Assembly (NCBI GenBank): GCA_036517755.1
Contig: DATDUH010000012.1
Span: 1-26,939 of the forward strand
Length of the DNA stretch: 26,939 nucleotides
Source of the DNA: JACOXB01 sp036517755
GTDB taxonomy: Bacteria > Patescibacteriota > Minisyncoccia > UBA6257 > Colwellbacteraceae
Reading direction: 5' to 3'
The position numbers and the translations under genes were made by a program. Positions 7,208 to 14,510 of the stretch are shown piece after piece. The notes beneath the pieces were generated by a model. That model was not told the DNA's origin. It was given only the letters and a program-made list of their open reading frames with translations, and made no database searches. The first letter of the stretch is position 1, and each line of letters opens with the position of its first letter.

Positions 7208-7297
7208 GACGACGCCCTGATGCCGAGTCATCAGCAGCAGAACGCCGCCCTCAACATAAACAAGTAGCCAAAATTTCAAGGTACTAAGAACCCACTA

Positions 7298-7326
7298 TTT
7301 ATGGCATAAAGATATTAGTGTGTCAA
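7298..7326 (-). promoter_or_regulatory. Sigma-70 type promoter of the minus-strand cassette
   Basis: Read on the minus strand: TTGACA (7326-7321), a 17-base spacer, then CATAAA (7303-7298). Transcription would begin near 7291. It is back to back with the plus-strand promoter at 7350-7355, so the two are divergent and nearly overlapping. Confidence 0.6.
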
Positions 7327-7349
7327 GGTGATTAAGAAGCTCGATATTG

Positions 7350-7355
7350 TATAAT
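7350..7355 (+). promoter_or_regulatory. -10 box (TATAAT) directly before the cupredoxin start
   Basis: A perfect TATAAT ends seven bases before the ATG at 7363, so transcription should begin on or next to the start codon, giving a leaderless mRNA. No clear -35 box is present. Confidence 0.65.
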
Positions 7356-7362
7356 ATTTCCA

Positions 7363-7851
7363 ATGAAGAAAAATACTTCAATCGCTTTGGCGGTCGTTAT
7401 TGTTCTTTTGCTTGTTGGTGCTTGGTGGGCTTTTAAAAAGCCGGGCAGTCAAACCGAGGCACCAACGCCTGGTAGCGGCGAAGAGCAGCCGGGAGTCCAG
7501 GGGGAAACCGGAACCGGTGCGCCTAGCGGCGATACAGGTGCGCCTAGCGGCGATACAAGCGGCGGGGGAAATCAGGTTGAGGAAAACGTAGTTACTTATA
7601 CTGATAGCGGTTTTTCGCCTTCGACTTTAACAATCAAGGCCGGCGATACAGTAGTATTCAAGAATGGAAGTTCGAGCGCTTTCTGGCCAGCTTCGGCGGT
7701 TCACCCGACCCACGAGCTTTACCCGGAGTTTGACGCCAAGGCCGCTATTTCTCTCGGAAGCACTTATTCCTTCACTTTTAATCGGGTCGGCACCTGGAAA
7801 TACCACAATCACTTAAACGCTTCGCACACAGGCACGATCGTTGTTGAGTAG
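7363..7851 (+). CDS. Membrane-anchored cupredoxin-fold protein lacking the usual Cys and Met ligands
   Basis: The 162-aa product has an N-terminal signal anchor (residues 7-24, after KKN), a low-complexity Gly/Ser/Thr/Glu linker (about 30-73) with a tandem GAPSGDT repeat, and a C-terminal cupredoxin domain (about 77-162): SGFSPSTLTIKAGDTVVFKN, then AVHPTHELYPEFDA, then VGTWKYHNHLNASHTGTIVV. Blue copper proteins use His-Cys-His-Met; here the whole protein has no cysteine and its only Met is the start. Several His residues could still bind copper in another geometry. It acts outside the membrane, possibly in electron transfer or copper handling. Its start is probably leaderless, and a ddl-like gene follows 27 bases later. 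Confidence 0.85.
   Translation: MKKNTSIALAVVIVLLLVGAWWAFKKPGSQTEAPTPGSGEEQPGVQGETGTGAPSGDTGAPSGDTSGGGNQVEENVVTYTDSGFSPSTLTIKAGDTVVFKNGSSSAFWPASAVHPTHELYPEFDAKAAISLGSTYSFTFNRVGTWKYHNHLNASHTGTIVVE
7516..7557 (+). repeat. Perfect 21-bp tandem duplication in the cupredoxin linker
   Basis: Bases 7516-7536 and 7537-7557 are identical, encoding GAPSGDT twice. The repeat is in frame and in the flexible linker, so copy number can change without breaking the gene. Confidence 0.9.
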
Positions 7852-7863
7852 GGTAAAGCCCTC

Positions 7864-7872
7864 TGCTATCAT
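7864..7872 (+). promoter_or_regulatory. Extended -10 promoter (TGC-TATCAT) before the ddl-like gene
   Basis: TATCAT at 7867-7872 with TGC just upstream; it ends six bases before the GTG at 7879, so the transcript should be leaderless. Confidence 0.5.
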
Positions 7873-7878
7873 TTCGGT

Positions 7879-8823
7879 GTGGCGAGGAAACTCCGCGTGG
7901 CCGTGTTTTTCGGCGGTCCTTCAATTGAACACGATGTCTCGCTTTTAAGCGGCGAGGCGGTTCGTCAGGCCCTAGCTAAGGACAAGTACGAGATTTTGCC
8001 GGTTTTAGTGAGCCGTTCTGGCCGCTGGTCAGTCGAGCCGGAAGAGCTAAAAGATCAGGTTGATCTCGTTTTTAACACTCTGAAGGGCGAATACGGCGAA
8101 GACGGCACCCTCCAGCAATTTTTAAGGGAACTCAATCTTCCTTATGTCGGAAGCGGCGTTTTGTCGAGCGCTCTCGCTTTAAATAAAGATTTAACCGCCA
8201 AACTGCTTCGGGCGAGCGGAATTCAAGTGCCGAGGTCTACTTTGATTGAGCAGTGGCCGACTAATGAAATCGAGCTTGATTTTGATCTGCCGGCAATAGT
8301 CAAACCGGTTAATCGAGGTTCTTCTTTAGGTGTCAGTTTGGTGAGGCGGGAAGAGGAACTTTTCCCGGCCATCGAGAAAGCCTTGAATCTAAGCCGCCAA
8401 GCGTTGGTTGAAGAATATGTTTCAGGACGGGAGATTGTTTGTCTGCTTTTCGATGAAGGGGACGAAGAAATTATTCCCTTGCCCCTCGTTGAAGTTGTTT
8501 CCGGAGTGCGAGGATTCTACGATCATTATTCGAAAAGGCAACCCGGCGCCGCTCGACTAATCGCTCCGGCTCGACTTTCGGAAGAAGAGGGGGATTTGAT
8601 TCAAGGGATAGCCTTGGCCATCCACAAGATTATGGATACCTCGGGTCTGCTTGAAGTTAATTTTATTGAGACTGAAGGCGGCGAGCCTTATGTGCTTGAA
8701 GTCAATACCGTCCCGAGTTTTGCCGATCATGGGCCTCTCGTCCAAGCCGCTAAGGCCCATGGCTTAACTTTAACCGAGCTTTTGGAAAGAGTAATTGAGA
8801 AAGCTTATGCCGAGTCCAGTTGA
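7879..8823 (+). CDS. ddl: D-alanine--D-alanine ligase family ATP-grasp enzyme with altered active site
   Basis: Ddl joins two D-alanines for peptidoglycan. The 314-aa product has the family frame: FGGPSIEHDVSLLSG (11-25), KPVNRGSSLGVS (142-153), EEYVSGREI (178-186), FYDHYSK (213-219) and LEVNTVP (273-279). However, the usual G-x-x-R-x-D-F motif reads GLLEVNF, so the catalytic Arg is E259 and the metal-binding Asp is N261; NTxPG reads NTVPS; and the Ser that holds the second D-Ala is Gly (aligned by eye to E. coli DdlB). It may make a different bond or be a divergent CPR form. The start is GTG, probably leaderless. The end overlaps dnaG by 17 bases. Confidence 0.85.
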   Translation: MARKLRVAVFFGGPSIEHDVSLLSGEAVRQALAKDKYEILPVLVSRSGRWSVEPEELKDQVDLVFNTLKGEYGEDGTLQQFLRELNLPYVGSGVLSSALALNKDLTAKLLRASGIQVPRSTLIEQWPTNEIELDFDLPAIVKPVNRGSSLGVSLVRREEELFPAIEKALNLSRQALVEEYVSGREIVCLLFDEGDEEIIPLPLVEVVSGVRGFYDHYSKRQPGAARLIAPARLSEEEGDLIQGIALAIHKIMDTSGLLEVNFIETEGGEPYVLEVNTVPSFADHGPLVQAAKAHGLTLTELLERVIEKAYAESS

Positions 8824-10570
8824 AGAAATTAAAGATAAACTCGATCTAGTCGAATTCCTGAAAGGCTATCTTGACTTGAGGCCGGCGGGCCGGAATTTTA
8901 AGGCTCTTTGTCCTTTTCATCAGGAAAAAACGCCGTCATTTATTGTTTCGCCCGAACGCCAAATTTGGCATTGCTTTGGTTGCGGGGAAGGAGGTGATGT
9001 TTTTAAATTCCTGATGCGTCAGGAAAATCTTGAGTTTCATGAGGCCTTAAGGGTTCTCGCGGAAAAAGCCGGCATCGAATTACGACGTTTGAGTCCAGCC
9101 CTGGAACGGGAGTTCGGCGTTCTTTATAGTATCCAAGCTAAAGCGGCCGAGTTTTTTAAAGATAGTTTGGCGAATTCCAAAAGAGCCGAGGAATATTTAA
9201 AGGAACGCGGTTTAAATAAAGAAACGGTTGAAGAGTTTGGCATTGGTTTTGCTCCATCAGAGAGCGATGCCTTATCGCTCCACTTAATTAACAGTGGTTT
9301 TAGAATTGAGGAGGTTGTTCGAGCGGGATTGGCGATCAAGACCGAAGGCGGTCAGTACCGGGATCGCTTTCGGGGTCGGATCATTTTTCCGCTCGAGAAT
9401 CATTTTGGGAAAATCGTCGGTTTCTCCGGCCGGCTTTTGCCGGAGCTTGATCAGGGCGAAGGCGCCAAATACTTAAACAGTCCGGAAACGCCCATTTTCT
9501 CGAAATCCCGACTGCTTTATGGATTTCGAGCGAGCAAGTCTTTTATTAGGGAGCAAGACTCGGCTCTTTTAGTTGAGGGACAAATGGATTTTCTTCTGAC
9601 CTGGCAAGATGGGGTGAAAAACATTGTGGCTACTTCAGGCACCGCTCTTACTTTCGATCATTTGAAAACCCTAAAGAGGTTAACCAATAAATTGGTGCTT
9701 GCTTTTGACCAGGATGAAGCCGGTCAGATGGCGGCTGAACGGAGTATTGATCTGGCCGGGGCTAATGACTTTTTGGTTTCAGTTTTGCCTCTTGATGAAT
9801 TTTCTGATCCAGCCGAGGCCAGTTTCAAAAAACCGGGTTTTATTAAAGAGGCTGTAGGTAGAGCTAGTCCGGCTCTCGAGTATTACTTCCGGCGTTACTT
9901 AACTGAAAATAATTTGAGTGCCTTCGATAAAAAACGAGAAGCTCTTCGTCTTCTGCTTTCGAAAATAAAGAATCTTTGGAGTCCGGTCGAACGAAATTAC
10001 TGGTTAAGGGAATTAGCTCATCGCTTGCGGGTATCGGAGAAAGAATTGGCCGAAGAGATGGAGAAGTTAAGCGGTTGGGCCTCCCGAGAATTACCTCCAA
10101 TTCAATCAATTGAAAACGAAATCGCCCGAATCCCTCGGGAAAGGCAGGAGCTGGTGGCTGAAAGAATTTTAAGTCTTCTTACGCTTAAAAAAGAATTAAA
10201 CAAATTAATTTCATCTCACCTTGCTTTTATGCCTTCTCTTTATCAAGGGGCTTACGAAGTCATTGTTGCTCCTCGGCCTGCTACTCGGCTATCACCTGAA
10301 CTTAAAGATTTAGTTGATCTTATTAGTCTCCGTTCCAGCTTGGAGATGGTCGAGGATAATTTGTTGGAAAAAGAGGTGGAATATCTTTTAAGAGAATTAG
10401 AACTTGAGTATTTGAAGCGGTTAACTCTAGTAAAAAGAGAAGAGGTGCTTTTGGCCGAGGAAAAAGGGGATGAGGCCGAATTGGCCGGGCGGCTTCGGGA
10501 ATTTGACGAACTCTTCAAAAAGATTCAAAATTTGAAAAATGCCAAGGAAATTACTGCCAAAAAAGAGTAG
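8807..10570 (+). CDS. dnaG: DNA primase DnaG
   Basis: Makes RNA primers at the replication fork. The 587-aa product starts at the ATG at 8807 (MPSPVEEIKDKLDLVEFLKG), which matches the family N-terminus; an in-frame TTG at 8795 is less likely. Zinc-binding CHC2 domain: C35-P-F-H38 and C56-F-G-C59. The catalytic core follows, with RGRIIFPLENHFGKIVGFSGR (189-209) and the TOPRIM motifs LLVEGQMDFL (E257) and LAFDQDEAG (D301, D303). The remainder is a helical C-terminal region for helicase contact. It overlaps ddl by 17 bases and rpoD by 32 bases, so it is within one operon, and the dnaG-rpoD pairing is the classical macromolecular-synthesis arrangement. Confidence 0.96.
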   Translation: MPSPVEEIKDKLDLVEFLKGYLDLRPAGRNFKALCPFHQEKTPSFIVSPERQIWHCFGCGEGGDVFKFLMRQENLEFHEALRVLAEKAGIELRRLSPALEREFGVLYSIQAKAAEFFKDSLANSKRAEEYLKERGLNKETVEEFGIGFAPSESDALSLHLINSGFRIEEVVRAGLAIKTEGGQYRDRFRGRIIFPLENHFGKIVGFSGRLLPELDQGEGAKYLNSPETPIFSKSRLLYGFRASKSFIREQDSALLVEGQMDFLLTWQDGVKNIVATSGTALTFDHLKTLKRLTNKLVLAFDQDEAGQMAAERSIDLAGANDFLVSVLPLDEFSDPAEASFKKPGFIKEAVGRASPALEYYFRRYLTENNLSAFDKKREALRLLLSKIKNLWSPVERNYWLRELAHRLRVSEKELAEEMEKLSGWASRELPPIQSIENEIARIPRERQELVAERILSLLTLKKELNKLISSHLAFMPSLYQGAYEVIVAPRPATRLSPELKDLVDLISLRSSLEMVEDNLLEKEVEYLLRELELEYLKRLTLVKREEVLLAEEKGDEAELAGRLREFDELFKKIQNLKNAKEITAKKE

Positions 10571-11762
10571 AAAAAAAATTACTCGAGTCAAAAAAACCAT
10601 TAAAAAAGTAAGGAGAAAGGACGCCGCCAGCCGGAAGAAAACGGTTCGGAAGTCAGTTAAAGGGGCGGCTCCCAAACCCCTTACTCGAGGCGAGAAAATA
10701 AAAGAGAGTCAGCTCCAAGGCTTAATTAAGCGCGGCGAGAGCAAGGGATTTGTGACTGACCTTGAAATTCTTGATTACTTTCCGCGGGTAGAGCGAGATA
10801 CCGCCTATCTTGAGAAAATTTATGAAACCCTAGAAAAAGCGGGGATTAAAGTGATCGAGGTCGAGTCGCTCCTCCGTCTGCCTGGCGAGGAGATTGGCCG
10901 CAAAGAGCTCGAGGCCGCTACCGACATCCGGGGAGAATTACCAGACAATGTCCAGATGTATTTGAAGGAAATCGGTAAAACCGCTCTTTTAACCTCGGAT
11001 GAGGAAAAATATCTGGCCCGCCGAATTGCCAAAGAGGATGAACAGGCAAGGCAGAGATTAATTAAGGCCAATCTTAGGCTCGTGGTTTCAATTGCCAAGC
11101 GTTACGTTCATCGCGGACCTTTAAGCATTTCCGATTTGATTCAAGAGGGGAACATCGGTCTTTTCAGGGCAGTTGAGAAATTCGACCCGGAACGAGGCTT
11201 TAAATTTTCAACCTACGCCACTTGGTGGATCAGGCAGGCCATCACGAGAGCCCTGGCGGATCAGTCCCGGACCATCAGAATCCCGGTTCATATGGTCGAG
11301 ACTATTTCGAAATTCACCCAGGCTAAAAGGAAGTTGGCCCAAGAGCTGGGACGAGAACCATTGATCGAAGAAATTGCCGAGGAAATGAATTTGGCGATTG
11401 ATAAGGTAAGACATGTTCAAAAAATTTCTCAAGAGGTGGTTTCCCTAGAGGCGCCGATTGGGGAGGATGAAGATCGCTCAACCTTAGCCGAATTTATTAA
11501 AGACGAAAAAAGTCTGACGCCGATCCAGCAAACTTCCCAGGAATTGCTCCGCGATCAGATTAGGGAAATCATCGGCGACCTAACTGAAAGGGAGAGGAAG
11601 ATTCTCGAGATGAGATTCGGTCTTGAAGACGGAGTGACTCACACCCTCGAGGAGGTGGGACGAGTTTTCAACGTGACTCGAGAGCGGATTCGTCAGATCG
11701 AAGCTAAGGCTTTGGAAAAAATCAGAATGCACGAGAAAGTAGCGAAGCTAGGTGATTACTAA
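10539..11762 (+). CDS. rpoD: Primary sigma factor RpoD (sigma-70)
   Basis: Directs RNA polymerase to housekeeping promoters. The 407-aa product begins with a Lys/Arg-rich tail (1-50), then a region 1.1-like part (LIKRGESKGFVTDLEILDYF), region 1.2 (DNVQMYLKEIGKTALLTSDE, 136-155), region 2 with NLRLVVSIAKRY and the -10 recognition helix FSTYATWWIRQAITRA (223-238), region 3, and region 4 with the -35 helix-turn-helix TLEEVGRVFNVTRERIRQIE near the end. All core regions are present. The start lies inside dnaG (32-base overlap) and its stop shares one base with the alaS start. The -10 boxes seen in this window fit a sigma of this type. Confidence 0.96.
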   Translation: MPRKLLPKKSRKKITRVKKTIKKVRRKDAASRKKTVRKSVKGAAPKPLTRGEKIKESQLQGLIKRGESKGFVTDLEILDYFPRVERDTAYLEKIYETLEKAGIKVIEVESLLRLPGEEIGRKELEAATDIRGELPDNVQMYLKEIGKTALLTSDEEKYLARRIAKEDEQARQRLIKANLRLVVSIAKRYVHRGPLSISDLIQEGNIGLFRAVEKFDPERGFKFSTYATWWIRQAITRALADQSRTIRIPVHMVETISKFTQAKRKLAQELGREPLIEEIAEEMNLAIDKVRHVQKISQEVVSLEAPIGEDEDRSTLAEFIKDEKSLTPIQQTSQELLRDQIREIIGDLTERERKILEMRFGLEDGVTHTLEEVGRVFNVTRERIRQIEAKALEKIRMHEKVAKLGDY

Positions 11763-13543
11763 TGACTTCCGAAGAAGTTAGAAAGAAATTTTTAGATTTT
11801 TTCAAAGATAGAGGTCACGTTGTTGTACCCTCATCTCCTTTACTTTCGGATGATCCCTCGATTCTTTTAACCACCGCCGGGATGCAGCAGTTTAAGCCTT
11901 ATTACACTGGCGCCGCCGATCCTTATAAAGCCATTCACCTGACCTTGGGTCGGCCGCTTAACTCTCCTAACGCCGTCTCAATCCAAAAATCTTTCCGCAC
12001 TTCTGACATTGAAGAAGTGGGAGACGAAACCCATCATACCTTTTTCGAAATGCTGGGGAATTTTTCTTTTGGCTCGCCCGAGCAAGGTGGATACTTTAAA
12101 AAAGAAGCGATTGAGTGGGCTTATGAATTTATGGCGAAAGTTCTAGGGCTTAAAGTTGATTATGTCAGCGTTTTTGGGGGAGACCCTTCGACAGGCTCGG
12201 GGCAGGGGGTGCCGGCCGATAGCGAATCAGAGAAGATCTGGCGAGCTTTGGGAATTCGCGACGTCAGACAGATGAATCGGGAAGATAATTTTTGGGGGCC
12301 AACCGGCAAAGAGGGGCCTTGCGGACCAACCACCGAAATTTACGTTCAGGGGATCGAAATCTGGAATCTGGTTTTTAACGAGTACTACTCGCATCCCGAC
12401 GGAAGTCTCACGCCGCTTAAAACACCCGGCGTTGATACTGGCATGGGTTTTGAGCGCCTGATGATGGTTTTAAATCAAGAAAAAGATCCTTATCACACTG
12501 ATCTTTTTCTACCGCTTTTGGAGAAAATAAGAGAATCGGCTCCCCAGCTTGATGAAAGAACCTCGAGAATCTTTGCCGATCATTTGCGGGCTATTATTTT
12601 TTTGGTCGCTGATGGCATCCCTCCTTCTAATAAAGAAGCGGGTTATATCCTACGCCGGCTTATTCGACGCCTCATGGCTTACGAAATAAAGTATGATATT
12701 CATCCTGATCTTTTTGCGGCCGCCGTACCGACCGTGAAAAAGAAATTTGCCGAATTTTATCCCGAGCTTAAGGATGAGGAGAGGATCGAATCAGTGATCG
12801 ACGAGGAAAAAACAAAATTTAAAAACGCTATTGCGAGAGGCGTGAAAGAGCTCGGCCGCTACGAGACAATTAATGGATCGGGCGCCTTCCGGCTCTATGA
12901 GAGTTTTGGTTTGCCCTACGAAGTTATTCGCGAGCTTGCCCCGGAAACCGCCACCCGAAATTTACGCATAGAAGATTTTGACAAAGCCTTTGAAGAACAT
13001 CAGCGAGCCTCTCGGGTCGGTAAAGAAAAGAAATTCGGCGGCCACGGCCTTTTACTTGATACCGGCGAGATGAAGGCCGTTGATGAAACGGAACTTAAAA
13101 AGGTGACGAGATTCCATACCGCCACCCATTTACTTCAGGCCGCCCTCCGGCAAATCTTGGGCGAGGGGGTCCGGCAGATGGGATCAGACATTACGGCCGA
13201 GCGAACCCGGTTTGACTTCAGCTTTCCCCGAAAGTTACGACCGGAAGAAATAAAAGAGATCGAGGATTTAGTGAATGGAATTATTAAAAAAGACTTATCG
13301 GTTCAATCTATCACCCTGCCTCTCGAGGAGGCAAAGACAACCGGCGCCCTATATGTGGAGGGAGCCCATTATCCGGTTCGAGTTAAGGTTTATTACGTCG
13401 GCCCGTCTCTCGAAGAAGCATTCTCGAAGGAGATTTGCGGCGGACCCCATGTGGCAAGAACCGGTGAAATTGGTAGGTTCCGAATTAAAAAAGAAGAGGC
13501 TGTTTCGGGCGGCGCCAGACGTCTGCGGGCCGAGTTGTGGTAA
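11762..13543 (+). CDS. alaS: Alanyl-tRNA synthetase, short form lacking the C-terminal domain
   Basis: Charges tRNA-Ala and edits mischarged serine. The 593-aa product is much shorter than the usual 850-880 aa. The class II catalytic domain is intact (FLDFFKDRGHVVVPSSPLL at the start, FFEMLGNFSFG at 94-104, NLVFNEYY, GVDTGMGFERL), and so is the editing domain with both zinc motifs, HTATH and CGGPH near the end. Translation stops right after the editing domain, so the coiled coil and C-Ala (DHHA1) domain are absent; no frameshifted remnant follows. Residues 141-149 (DPSTGSGQG) are an insertion encoded by a REP-like repeat. The stop TAA is also the first half of the promoter of the next gene. 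Confidence 0.94.
   Translation: MTSEEVRKKFLDFFKDRGHVVVPSSPLLSDDPSILLTTAGMQQFKPYYTGAADPYKAIHLTLGRPLNSPNAVSIQKSFRTSDIEEVGDETHHTFFEMLGNFSFGSPEQGGYFKKEAIEWAYEFMAKVLGLKVDYVSVFGGDPSTGSGQGVPADSESEKIWRALGIRDVRQMNREDNFWGPTGKEGPCGPTTEIYVQGIEIWNLVFNEYYSHPDGSLTPLKTPGVDTGMGFERLMMVLNQEKDPYHTDLFLPLLEKIRESAPQLDERTSRIFADHLRAIIFLVADGIPPSNKEAGYILRRLIRRLMAYEIKYDIHPDLFAAAVPTVKKKFAEFYPELKDEERIESVIDEEKTKFKNAIARGVKELGRYETINGSGAFRLYESFGLPYEVIRELAPETATRNLRIEDFDKAFEEHQRASRVGKEKKFGGHGLLLDTGEMKAVDETELKKVTRFHTATHLLQAALRQILGEGVRQMGSDITAERTRFDFSFPRKLRPEEIKEIEDLVNGIIKKDLSVQSITLPLEEAKTTGALYVEGAHYPVRVKVYYVGPSLEEAFSKEICGGPHVARTGEIGRFRIKKEEAVSGGARRLRAELW
12182..12208 (+). repeat. REP-like CCTTCGACAGGCTCGGG element inside alaS
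   Basis: Bases 12184-12202 match the widespread bacterial repeat of the type CCTTCGACAAGCTCAGG, recalled from many draft genomes. Here it is in frame and adds DPSTGSGQG between the catalytic-domain strands of AlaRS, in a place that looks like a surface loop. Confidence 0.65.
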
Positions 13544-13546
13544 AAT
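13538..13546 (+). promoter_or_regulatory. Extended -10 promoter (TGG-TAAAAT) overlapping the alaS stop
   Basis: TAAAAT at 13541-13546 begins on the alaS stop codon (TAA 13541-13543) and is preceded by TGG. It ends six bases before the GTG start at 13553, predicting a leaderless mRNA. Confidence 0.55.
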
Positions 13547-13552
13547 CTAATT

Positions 13553-14497
13553 GTGGCCGCCTTAATTAACCTTAAAGCTTTCAATAAAAAGACTGTTTCC
13601 GAACCCGAAATCCTTGATTTAGACGCCAAATCGGCAGTGACTATTTTTTCGGCCATCGTTATTCCGCGGGACAATCCCAAGGAGCCGATGGGGGCGGTTG
13701 ACCTTGAAAATTATATTTCTCAGGCGATCTGGAAGCTTTTTGATCGTTGCCGCAAAGAGGCGGCCGAAAGGCTGGATGTAGACGAGGTCGACTTACTTTT
13801 AACCGACGCCCGGATAATGGGGGTGAAAATTGACGGCGAGGAGGTAATTAATCCCCACGGTTTTCTAGGCAAAGAGCTTGAGATGCTCGTCGCTCTCACC
13901 ATGGTCAGACGCGAGAAATTCAAGGAAGGGGCATCTATTTTTGAGGGAGGCAGCCTTAGAGCCTATCTTCTTAGCAAAAAGGAAAAACTGGACCGGGCCA
14001 TTTACGTTGAGCTCGTCGATCGGCAAACCACTATCTATGGCGTCACTCCGGAAAAAATCGCCTATTTGAGCGAATTCGATTGGGGTCTTCTTAATTTAAC
14101 GCAGGCCGTTACCGAGGAGCTCGAAGTCCCCGAAGATATAGCCCGACGTATTTATGAGCGTTATGCTAAAGGAGAAATTGGAGCCCGATTCACTAATAAA
14201 TTGGATCAGATTTTTTATCCTTCCTTCGGCACCTTAATTAACGGTTTGGTGATGGGCATCAGAAACTTTTTCGGCCTTCACGAAAATAAATTACCCCCCA
14301 TTTATCTTCAGAGTTTTTTCCCCCTCCCTTCGAGTGTCTATCGGAAAAAATTTGCCTTCGATACTAAGACGATCAAATTAATCGAACCGCCCGAGATTGA
14401 CCTCAATCAATTTTTAAGAGAAGAGGCCAACGAAATCTATCGCGAGCTTAACCAACTAGCCAAGAGAAGAATCAAATGGTTGATGCCAACCGAATAA
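13553..14497 (+). CDS. Divergent FtsA/PilM-like (actin-fold) protein
   Basis: The 314-aa product starts with GTG. No exact family is certain. A stretch at about 60-130 (DEVDLLLTDARIMGVKIDG, then EVINPHGFLGKELEMLVAL) resembles the SHS2 insertion of FtsA, and AIYVELVDRQTTIYGV followed by AYLSEFDWGLLNLTQAV resembles the phosphate-binding beta-hairpin of the actin fold. Canonical nucleotide motifs such as DIGGGTT are not preserved, so ATP binding is doubtful. No membrane helix is seen. It is followed 13 bases later by a large membrane-anchored protein; together with the ftsQ-like gene at 24184 it may belong to cell-division or surface-assembly machinery. Confident as a gene; only moderately so as FtsA-like. 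Confidence 0.6.
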   Translation: MAALINLKAFNKKTVSEPEILDLDAKSAVTIFSAIVIPRDNPKEPMGAVDLENYISQAIWKLFDRCRKEAAERLDVDEVDLLLTDARIMGVKIDGEEVINPHGFLGKELEMLVALTMVRREKFKEGASIFEGGSLRAYLLSKKEKLDRAIYVELVDRQTTIYGVTPEKIAYLSEFDWGLLNLTQAVTEELEVPEDIARRIYERYAKGEIGARFTNKLDQIFYPSFGTLINGLVMGIRNFFGLHENKLPPIYLQSFFPLPSSVYRKKFAFDTKTIKLIEPPEIDLNQFLREEANEIYRELNQLAKRRIKWLMPTE

Positions 14498-14510
14498 TTT
14501 CTACCGCCCG

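Noticed and set aside
7193..7257. Two tiny overlapping minus-strand ORFs (MLRAAFCC and MTRHQGVVLNYG) in the cassette leader
   Set aside because: Neither has a ribosome site, and codons of the second coincide with the leader hairpin; length is easily explained by chance.
5885..7267. Several plus-strand ORFs of 60-145 codons across the GC-rich cassette
   Set aside because: They are shadows of the two minus-strand genes: no ribosome sites, Arg/Ser/Pro-rich nonsense composition, and the minus-strand genes have proper SD sites, a promoter and a terminator.
8807..8823. Possible recoding of TGA as glycine or tryptophan
   Set aside because: TGA ends ddl, rplM, the 145-aa membrane protein and the zinc-ribbon gene at sensible lengths with normal neighbours following; no in-frame TGA was needed to complete any gene.
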